A stretch of DNA of 7,286 nt. Origin: an uncultured Coriobacteriaceae bacterium (lineage in GTDB: Bacteria > Actinomycetota > Coriobacteriia > Coriobacteriales > UMGS124). How positions within the stretch are numbered: position 1 is the first letter of the stretch; each line of letters opens with the position of its first letter. Below are positions 1 to 5,511 of the stretch, piece by piece. The notes under the pieces were generated by a model that was given only the letters and a program-made list of their open reading frames with translations, was not told the origin of the DNA and searched no databases. The DNA lies in contig CACZRK010000076.1 in the NCBI GenBank assembly GCA_902783515.1, positions 1-7,286 on the forward strand, given 5' to 3'. The position numbers and the translations under genes are program-made.

Positions 1-2595
1 ATTGCTTCCCTGGACCTCAACGTATCCGCCGCCGCCGTTGGGCGAACTCTTCGGCTCAACGTAGTAGGGAAGGGCATACTTGGTGCCATACGCCTTACCG
101 GTGCACTGCTCCGTCACCGCGCGCATCTTGTTCTCGAAGTCAGTGACCCAGATTTCGTGTCGGCTCGTGTTGGTCTTGAAGCCGGGACGGCCCTCGAACG
201 GTTTGCAGAGCCAGCCGGTCATGAAGCGACGGCAGCAGCCGAAGCCGTTGGGGTTCTCAACGCGCGCGTCAAACCATCCGTCGCGCTCGAACTTCTCTGC
301 GTATTCCTTCCATGTCATGCCCGTGGACTGGACGGCCTTGTCGAGCAGGAACTCGCCCATCTCCCACTCGTCCTCCCCCTCATTGCGCGTAGTCCAGAAG
401 GGGACGCCTTTCTGCTTGTACCAGTCAGCAACCCAGTCAATGCCATACCTTGCTTCACCCGGCGCCTCGATGCAATGGATGTGCGCGCCGTAGAAACCGT
501 TCGAGCCCTGCGCGATGCGGGTGCAGCCCGGTATCTCCAGCCAGTGCTGCTCCGGTAGCATGATGTCTGCGAGCGACGAGATGGCGTCCTCCCACAGGTT
601 GGCGTCAACAAAGAACTCGAGGTTCTTCACTCCCTCGAACGCCTCGGTCAGATTCGTCTGGTTCAGGATTCCGCCTGCCTGGGTGAGACCTCCATAGATG
701 CGATAGGGGTCGCCTGTCTGCATGGCGCGGTATACCGTCGTCGCGTCGCCGCTTTGGTAGGGCTTCTTCATCGCGCGCTTTGCCTGTTCGGGGTCATCGA
801 CCTTGTTCTTGTCGCCAACGCGCAGGAACTGACCCGTGATGCGCGTCGTCTGATCGGTGTTGATCGACGGCGCGGGCGTGTTGCCGCGGTGCCCGCCAGG
901 CACGTCCATGTTACCCATGATGGCATCAAGCGCCTCCATGGTATGGATCAGCTTCATGCCGTTACCCGTGTGCTCATGGGTAACCGAGAAGTTGATGGCG
1001 CCGTTGAAGGTGCCGCTCGCCGGATCGTACCGGTGCGCATAGGCGTGAAACGCGTCGACGATGAGCTGTGCCTTGACTCCGGTGGTCTCCTCGGCCTTCT
1101 CCGGCGTCCACTCAGCGCAGTTGTCGTAATAGTGCTCGAAGACGGTGCGGCATCTCACGACGCTGCCATCCTTGAGCGTGATCTCGGGGATGTCGTCAGA
1201 GAACAGCGCGGGGTCAGTCGGGTATGCGCACCCCTCGACCGTGGGCATGTCATCGGGATCAGGCAGGAACTCGCCAGCGATGCCGGGGCGACCGCTGTAA
1301 ACCATCTGACCCTTGGCTTCCTCCCAGTCGTACATCTCCCACAGCGACTGGTCCTGCTTCTCCCCTCGGCTCGGCTCATATTGAGCCGCCTGCATGTACC
1401 ATTCGGAACCCGGGACGTACTTCGGCTTGAAATCACCCTCGCCCTCCCAGAGACCACTCGCGGAGTCAAGGTAGGTGAATCGCTCGTTGGCAGCATCCCA
1501 GACGATGAAGCGATGCGGGTCGCCATCCCCCTCGACCTCCCATGGCAGCATGGAGGGATCGACGTCGCACTCCTTGAGTAGGTTGGTGGTGTAGGTGCGC
1601 TTCGCGGTGACAGTACCCACCAGACCGACCTTCTTGTATTCCTCGCCTTCGACGCCGGTCGGCTCCATCTCTTCGCAAACCAAGAAGGCACAGTCCGTCC
1701 AGCGCTTTGTGTACCAAGCGTCGTACGCCTCCTCGTCAATGGCCAGCTTGGTCCACGCAAGCGCGATCGCTGCGTCGCTGCCAGGCCGAACACCAAGGTA
1801 GTAGCCCTTGTCGAGCGCCTGTGCCTCCTTCGCGAGATTGCTCATGCGCGCGTCGATGTTGATGTAGGCGTCGGCATGGGCAACGTTGTCCACTGCCACG
1901 CGGCCGGGATCGTCATAGTTCGAGACCTCGATGCCACTGCCCCACTGCACCCACACGTTGGGACGCCACACGTTCTCACAGAAGTACATCTCGTTGCCCG
2001 CGCCGGACGTCGCCCCCGTCACCGCGTTTCGCGGTCCCTTGCAGACCTGACCGGGGGAGACTGCGTTCGGTGAGTCATACAGGTAGGCCATAGCGCTCAT
2101 GCCGCTCATGGCGTAGATGCGCGAGGTGCCGCCGAAGAACGCTATGGACGCACCTCCGTACTTGGCCTGGATCTCGTCGAACTTTGCGCAGGCAGTCGAG
2201 ATGGCCTCATCCCAGCTGATGCGCTCCCACTTGGGGTTCTCGCCCTTGGGCGTGGTGCGCTTCATGGGATAGGTCAGACGCATGGGATGATATGCTGCCT
2301 GCAGCGATGCCTGTGACTTCGCACAACAGTTGGCCATGCTTCCCGGGTAGGACGGATCGCCCTCGATCTTGATCGCGCGTCCGTTCTTCACCGTGACCAG
2401 AACGCCGCATTCGAACTTGCCGCATCCACGGCACGCGGTCCTGATGACCTTTGTGTCGCCGTCGCTCTCAAGGACCAGCTCCTCCGGCTCCTCCGCAAGC
2501 GCATGCGCGGGCTTGACGTTGGAAATCGCCGCCGCGACGCCCGCGACTGCGGCCGCCCTTACGAACCCTCGGCGCGTCATGCTCAATCCTGGCAT
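1..2595 (-). CDS. Tat-exported molybdopterin oxidoreductase, catalytic subunit (DMSO reductase superfamily), C-terminus outside the window
   Basis: The frame is open from 2595 to the window edge, giving 865 residues. A twin-arginine signal is visible (TRRGFV at residues 7-12, an alanine-rich core, AHA near 30-32 as a likely cleavage site), so the mature enzyme should act outside the membrane. Next comes a [4Fe-4S] site with Cys55, Cys58, Cys63 and Cys91 (C-X2-C-X4-C-X27-C), then the family motifs YHP-RL-YP (102-110) and ISWDEA (126-131). Cys185 in VCKGPR sits where formate dehydrogenase has selenocysteine in its U-H-G-P motif, so it is the likely molybdenum ligand. Other pterin-binding family signatures are IDARMSNLAKEA (247-258) and RPGSDAAIALAW (270-281). 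About 130-150 C-terminal residues, the pterin dinucleotide-binding domain, are missing beyond the window. The closest resemblance is to the large Eggerthella group that includes catechol dehydroxylases. The substrate is unknown. Start 2595 is preferred because GGGAGGGAGGG lies just upstream; 2580 (MTRRGF) is the alternative. Confidence 0.93.
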   Translation of the reverse strand, partial: MPGLSMTRRGFVRAAAVAGVAAAISNVKPAHALAEEPEELVLESDGDTKVIRTACRGCGKFECGVLVTVKNGRAIKIEGDPSYPGSMANCCAKSQASLQAAYHPMRLTYPMKRTTPKGENPKWERISWDEAISTACAKFDEIQAKYGGASIAFFGGTSRIYAMSGMSAMAYLYDSPNAVSPGQVCKGPRNAVTGATSGAGNEMYFCENVWRPNVWVQWGSGIEVSNYDDPGRVAVDNVAHADAYINIDARMSNLAKEAQALDKGYYLGVRPGSDAAIALAWTKLAIDEEAYDAWYTKRWTDCAFLVCEEMEPTGVEGEEYKKVGLVGTVTAKRTYTTNLLKECDVDPSMLPWEVEGDGDPHRFIVWDAANERFTYLDSASGLWEGEGDFKPKYVPGSEWYMQAAQYEPSRGEKQDQSLWEMYDWEEAKGQMVYSGRPGIAGEFLPDPDDMPTVEGCAYPTDPALFSDDIPEITLKDGSVVRCRTVFEHYYDNCAEWTPEKAEETTGVKAQLIVDAFHAYAHRYDPASGTFNGAINFSVTHEHTGNGMKLIHTMEALDAIMGNMDVPGGHRGNTPAPSINTDQTTRITGQFLRVGDKNKVDDPEQAKRAMKKPYQSGDATTVYRAMQTGDPYRIYGGLTQAGGILNQTNLTEAFEGVKNLEFFVDANLWEDAISSLADIMLPEQHWLEIPGCTRIAQGSNGFYGAHIHCIEAPGEARYGIDWVADWYKQKGVPFWTTRNEGEDEWEMGEFLLDKAVQSTGMTWKEYAEKFERDGWFDARVENPNGFGCCRRFMTGWLCKPFEGRPGFKTNTSRHEIWVTDFENKMRAVTEQCTGKAYGTKYALPYYVEPKSSPNGGGGYVEVQGSN

Positions 2596-2612
2596 GGCAC
2601 CCTCCCTCCCAT
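2583..2612 (-). other. possible 9-codon leader ORF overlapping the oxidoreductase start
   Basis: On the minus strand GGAGGAG (2622-2616) stands five bases (measured from GGAGG) before an ATG at 2612 that opens the short frame MGGRVPCQD. Its TGA stop (2585-2583) ends two bases before the second candidate start of the oxidoreductase at 2580. This layout would allow a ribosome to terminate and restart at MTRRGF. The frame is very short and may be chance in a purine-rich leader, so it is offered only as a candidate. If it is real, it argues for 2580 rather than 2595 as a working start of the enzyme. Confidence 0.2.
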
Positions 2613-2633
2613 TCGCTCCTCCAAAGCTCGCCC

Positions 2634-2649
2634 CCTGGGCGCGCCCAGG
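2634..2649. repeat. perfect 16-base palindrome in the oxidoreductase leader
   Basis: CCTGGGCGCGCCCAGG equals its own reverse complement over all 16 bases, with the centre between 2641 and 2642. It lies 38 bases upstream of the preferred oxidoreductase start. Having no loop, it suits a dimeric DNA-binding protein better than an RNA hairpin, and no T-run follows on either strand, so it is not an intrinsic terminator. Its position close to the start would suit a repressor or roadblock site. GC-rich sequence makes such palindromes somewhat more likely by chance. Confidence 0.5.
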
Positions 2650-2657
2650 CGCAACGA

Positions 2658-2674
2658 TGACGGCCAGTCCGTCA
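2658..2674. repeat. short inverted repeat TGACGG-N5-CCGTCA
   Basis: Six-base perfect arms (2658-2663 and 2669-2674) flank the spacer CCAGT. The half-site CCGTCA recurs as CCGTCATG at 2745-2752 and 2849-2856 in the same intergenic region, which makes a protein-binding role possible. In RNA from the oxidoreductase promoter the same bases could form a small hairpin. It is a short repeat, so chance is not excluded. Confidence 0.35.
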
Positions 2675-2729
2675 CCGCCGCGCCCACACATGGATTTATC
2701 GGCGTAAAACGTCCGCGCCTCCACCCTTT

Positions 2730-2775
2730 GCTGGTGTGAAAGTACCGTCATGGAACGTGTGGTTCTCACACCAGC
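2730..2775. repeat. 10-base inverted repeat, candidate operator of the divergent promoters
   Basis: GCTGGTGTGA (2730-2739) and TCACACCAGC (2766-2775) are exact reverse complements separated by 26 bases, so the arm centres are 36 bases apart, between three and four helical turns. The right arm also forms a closer pair, GTGTG-GTTCT-CACAC (2757-2771). This is the strongest inverted repeat in the gap between the two divergent genes and lies near its middle, where an activator would be expected to bind. The natural candidate ligand is the adjacent LuxR-type regulator; that is inference. Confidence 0.5.
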
Positions 2776-2888
2776 TGTGCGAGTGCGTTCACACAAGTGC
2801 AGGTAGCAATGCACGTCTGGAGGCTGATCGCGTGTGAGGTATGCCCTGCCGTCATGCAGCCCAAGTGCACGGCCGCAGCACGATTCGT

Positions 2889-2894
2889 TACAAT
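2889..2894 (+). promoter_or_regulatory. possible -10 element for the regulator gene
   Basis: TACAAT matches the sigma-70 consensus TATAAT at five of six bases and lies in one of the few AT-rich patches of the gap, about 55 bases before the regulator start. No good -35 hexamer is found 16-18 bases upstream, so the promoter would need help from an activator or may not be real. Confidence 0.3.
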
Positions 2895-2939
2895 GTGTTG
2901 CTTACCAGATGCAAACAGCACGGTTCGAGTGAAGGCTTC

Positions 2940-2945
2940 AGGAGG
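2940..2945 (+). promoter_or_regulatory. ribosome binding site that fixes the regulator start
   Basis: AGGAGG is a full Shine-Dalgarno match, four bases before the ATG at 2950. It decides in favour of 2950 (MAFMRALDG) over the longer in-frame start at 2797, which has no comparable site. A second ATG at 2959 is possible but lies farther from the site than usual. Confidence 0.75.
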
Positions 2946-2949
2946 TAGG

Positions 2950-4572
2950 ATGGCTTTCATGCGCGCTCTCGACGGTGCAACCGCCCCGCTCACACAGCAT
3001 CGCGCTCTCGTCCCAGCCATCGCGGGGATGGCGCTTCTGTGGCTCTCAACGTCAAGCCTGAGGTTCTCAACGCGTTCGGACATCTTCCCCGTCGGGTACG
3101 TTCTGCTCGCACGACATGCGATTGCCGCGATCGTGGTTCTCCTCGTGCTCGTCTTTTTGCGTCGGCGCTCACGGCGTGGCATGACGAATGCGACCGTCTT
3201 GGCTCGCCCTCCCCTGTTCACGCGCATCGCATTCGTATCCGTGACGCTCGCCGTTCTCTGTGCGTGCTTCGTCGGCAGGTATGTGGACGTGCTGGCGGGA
3301 AGTCATCCATCAACGCTCAGCGATCTGTGCTCCATGGCCGCAGAGGCACTCTCGTATCTCCCCATATTTGCCTGGATGTGGGCGCTCTTGCCCTATGGCA
3401 GAACGGCCACGCTCGCAACGCTTGGCGCCAGCGTCCTCGCGCTCAGTGGGCTTCAGCTGATCCTCTCGTGTTTTCAGGAGCTCCCTTACCTCATACTCGT
3501 CTGCCTTTCGCCCTTGGCAGAGGCAGTCCTATACGCACGCTTTTCAACGGCGGCCTCAATCGATTCTGCGGGAGCCAGCGATCACGTCCCCACGCCCACG
3601 CACGATCAGCGTGGCGACGCCCCCCAGCCCATGGTCACGCACGCCGGCGCGCGTATGTCAGCCGTCCTGCTCGTTTTTATACTCTGTATGCAACTCACTG
3701 CTGGTCGCATTATCTTTGTGAGCCTTGACGTGCAGCAAATGATGTCGAGCTCCGCCTTCTCGTCGATCAGCATTGCCATCGGCAACCTGCTTGGCGGCCT
3801 GTTCGTGCTCCTGGCGTCCGACCGTCTCAAGCGAGGGCCGTCGATTGCCGTCGCGCTCTTCTCCGCGTTTGCCGCGGTCGCGCTGGCATTCTACTTCGCC
3901 ACCTTCGTTGACGGAGTGGCGGTCGCCTTGCACTTGGTGCTGTCAAACTTTGCCCTCCAGATAACCACCGCACTTGTCTTCCTCTTTCCCTTCGTCAAAG
4001 GATCCTCGGACAAGCCGACGTCGTTCGCGCTCGCCTTTTCTGTCCATACGGGCGCACGCGTCATCTCTGCCGCCTGCATGATCATTCAAACCGCGACCTC
4101 GGGCACGATGGTCTACGACGTCATCGTTGCGGTCGCCATGCTCTTGATGATCGCGTGCTGCGGCGCCGTTCTCGTCTCGGACACGACGCCCGTCAACGTT
4201 TCAGAGGCCAAAGGCGAGGGGCCCGACGTGTCTGAGGATCTGGCAGACGTGAGCGTCCCTTCCATCTCAAAAGACGACGCTTCCAGCTCGCGTGGCGCAC
4301 ACGCAGGTGATCGAGTCGTCACGCCATTCAAAACCGCGATCAGTCAGATCGCCGAGGAGCACTCCCTGACGCCACAGGAGGAGCGCGTGCTCACGCTGCT
4401 CGCGCAGGGACGCAATGCAAAGGCGATTGCCGATGTGCTTTGCGTCACCCTCAACACGTCCAAGTCGCACATGCGAAGCCTCTACGCAAAGATGAACGTC
4501 CACTCCCAACAGGAGCTCATCGACTGCGTGAACGAACGCGTCGCGGCGACGCGCGCCAGCACACCTCGGTAA
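2950..4572 (+). CDS. membrane-anchored LuxR-family transcriptional regulator with about 12 transmembrane helices
   Basis: The protein has 540 residues. The first 410 are mostly hydrophobic and form about 12 membrane segments (near 19-36, 47-70, 91-110, 124-147, 151-174, 178-197, 234-258, 267-290, 297-317, 322-348, 358-380 and 386-410). A polar loop (about 200-233) divides them into two sets of six, as in major-facilitator-type transporters. A hydrophilic linker (411-460) leads to a LuxR/GerE helix-turn-helix at about 471-531, with LTPQEERVLTLLAQG, the recognition region around TSKSHMRSLYAKM, and a final QELIDCV. There is no receiver or PAS domain, so the membrane part is presumably the sensor. 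Such fused regulators are abundant in Eggerthellaceae, usually beside the oxidoreductase they control. The divergent molybdoenzyme is the likely target, with the ligand being its substrate or a related compound. Whether the membrane domain also transports anything is unknown. Confidence 0.9.
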   Translation: MAFMRALDGATAPLTQHRALVPAIAGMALLWLSTSSLRFSTRSDIFPVGYVLLARHAIAAIVVLLVLVFLRRRSRRGMTNATVLARPPLFTRIAFVSVTLAVLCACFVGRYVDVLAGSHPSTLSDLCSMAAEALSYLPIFAWMWALLPYGRTATLATLGASVLALSGLQLILSCFQELPYLILVCLSPLAEAVLYARFSTAASIDSAGASDHVPTPTHDQRGDAPQPMVTHAGARMSAVLLVFILCMQLTAGRIIFVSLDVQQMMSSSAFSSISIAIGNLLGGLFVLLASDRLKRGPSIAVALFSAFAAVALAFYFATFVDGVAVALHLVLSNFALQITTALVFLFPFVKGSSDKPTSFALAFSVHTGARVISAACMIIQTATSGTMVYDVIVAVAMLLMIACCGAVLVSDTTPVNVSEAKGEGPDVSEDLADVSVPSISKDDASSSRGAHAGDRVVTPFKTAISQIAEEHSLTPQEERVLTLLAQGRNAKAIADVLCVTLNTSKSHMRSLYAKMNVHSQQELIDCVNERVAATRASTPR

Positions 4573-4755
4573 TCCGCCCAATGGCAACGCCCTCGTAGCG
4601 TCTAGAGAATTGCAGGTCACCGGCACCATCTCACACTCATGGTGGGAGCGCGGCGCCAACGGCGGAGCGCTTTCACACTACCGGCAGGTGTTCGTTCACG
4701 CGGCGCCCTCGTAAGGTTCTCGTCAGCACTCATGACGAGGAGAGGCAGGGTGAGC
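4573..4755 (+). promoter_or_regulatory. intergenic gap with two direct half-sites, before the chaperone cluster
   Basis: These 183 bases follow the regulator stop. No T-tailed terminator hairpin is seen. TCTCACAC (4629-4636) and TTTCACAC (4671-4678) are direct repeats 42 bases apart, and both also occur in the divergent region. TCTCACAC lies in the loop of a small inverted repeat (CACCAT 4624-4629, ATGGTG 4639-4644). The gap may hold a separate promoter for the genes from 4756 onward, but I cannot point to clear -35 and -10 boxes; read-through from the regulator gene is equally possible. Confidence 0.4.
4719..4739 (+). repeat. stem-loop just upstream of the 4756 start
   Basis: CTCGTCA (4719-4725) and TGACGAG (4733-4739) are exact reverse complements around a seven-base loop. 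The right arm reaches the purine-rich stretch GAGGAGAGGCAGGG that should serve as the ribosome site of the next gene, so folding could limit translation. There is no downstream T-run, so it is not an intrinsic terminator. A role as a DNA operator is the other option. Confidence 0.4.
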
Positions 4756-5502
4756 ATGAGCGACACCACGAACGACTGCACGGCTTCGCGCGACGCGGTC
4801 ATCACGACGAGAATGCGCGAGGATGACTCCGACGGGGGCGAGCGCAACGATCGCCGGCTTCCGGGCGAGCCTCCCCGACAACACGAGGCGGCGCCCCGCA
4901 CAAAAGACACTGCCATGGCGCTGTCTGCGAGTGAGCGCATCTCCAAGCTGCTCGAGGAGCTCCGCCCCCAGCGCAAGGCACTGTTGGCAATCATCGACTT
5001 CTGCCGTGAGGAGCGAAGCTCTTCCCAGATTGACGAGATGCTCGCCCCCCTGCTCGTCTGGCGCCAGAGCGTCTACACCAACGTCAACCTTCGCTCAATG
5101 CTCGAGAGCGCCGGCGCACTCACCTGGCATGCCAACGACGACGCCCCGGAGTACGAGCTTGACGAGTGCGGTGCGCTCGTGATCCCCTCGGCTGTCAACG
5201 ACGTGGTGGGCACATGGACCGCCACCCCCGCCGGCATCGCGGCGCTCGAGGCGGCCGACCCCTTTGGCGAGCTGGTGAACGCGCTTGAGCAGGACGCGTC
5301 AAACACCAACGCGTACGTGCGCATTCTGCGGCTGTGCGCCGACAATGCCCGATCGATCACGGATATCAATGCGGCGATGGGCGACAGTGCGCTCGACGCC
5401 GCCGCTCTCGTCGGCAATCTCGAGGATGTCGAGGCGATCGAGTGGCGCGGCGGCTGGGCCACAACCGACCTTGGCATGCGCTACCTTGATCGCGTCGCAT
5501 AA
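4756..5502 (+). CDS. unknown protein, probably two tandem winged-helix-like units, next to the chaperone gene
   Basis: The protein has 248 residues and I do not recognise its family. Residues 1-53 are polar, charged and probably disordered. From 54 on it appears helical and repeats: unit one (about 73-165) and a shorter unit two (about 186-246) each end in a similar strand-turn-helix pattern, GTWTATPAGIAAL (152-164) and GGWATTDLGMRYL (232-244). The aligned Trp, Ala/Thr-Thr, Gly and Leu suggest an internal duplication. This pattern resembles the wing and last helix of winged-helix domains, so DNA or protein binding is possible. No signal peptide or membrane segment is seen, so it should be cytoplasmic. 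The start at 4756 follows AGGCAGGG; starts at 4639, 4732 and 4915 are in frame but have weaker ribosome sites. The stop lies nine bases before the chaperone start, so the two are surely co-transcribed. A part in maturing or regulating the molybdoenzyme is inferred from position only. Confidence 0.8.
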   Translation: MSDTTNDCTASRDAVITTRMREDDSDGGERNDRRLPGEPPRQHEAAPRTKDTAMALSASERISKLLEELRPQRKALLAIIDFCREERSSSQIDEMLAPLLVWRQSVYTNVNLRSMLESAGALTWHANDDAPEYELDECGALVIPSAVNDVVGTWTATPAGIAALEAADPFGELVNALEQDASNTNAYVRILRLCADNARSITDINAAMGDSALDAAALVGNLEDVEAIEWRGGWATTDLGMRYLDRVA

Positions 5503-5511
5503 GGAGAAGTC

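Larger units (their letters stand above)
2596..2949. promoter_or_regulatory. divergent regulatory region between the oxidoreductase and the LuxR-type regulator
   Basis: These 354 bases separate two divergent starts and hold no convincing gene. They contain three inverted repeats (listed separately) and four copies of TCACAC: 2734-2739 minus, 2766-2771 plus, 2789-2794 plus and 2832-2837 minus. For the minus-strand gene the only -10-like string seen is GATAAA (2700-2695), with a poor -35 (TGGAGG, 2723-2718); if used, the long inverted repeat would lie just upstream, where an activator site is expected. The frame of the regulator is open back to an ATG at 2797, but that extension has an atypical, cysteine-rich sequence and no good ribosome site, so the stretch is read as non-coding. 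The promoters are inferred, not shown. Confidence 0.7.

Noticed and set aside
754..1581. 275-residue plus-strand open frame opposite the oxidoreductase
   Set aside because: It is antisense to a well-conserved coding region; long antisense frames are common in GC-rich genes, and its sequence shows no domain.
2797..2949. 51-residue N-terminal extension of the regulator
   Set aside because: There is no good ribosome site, the composition is odd with many Cys, and the extension crosses TCACAC sites; AGGAGG at 2940 supports the start at 2950.
3039..3728. 229-residue plus-strand frame inside the regulator gene
   Set aside because: It overlaps the membrane-domain coding sequence in another frame, is rich in Arg, His and Ser, and shows no fold signals.
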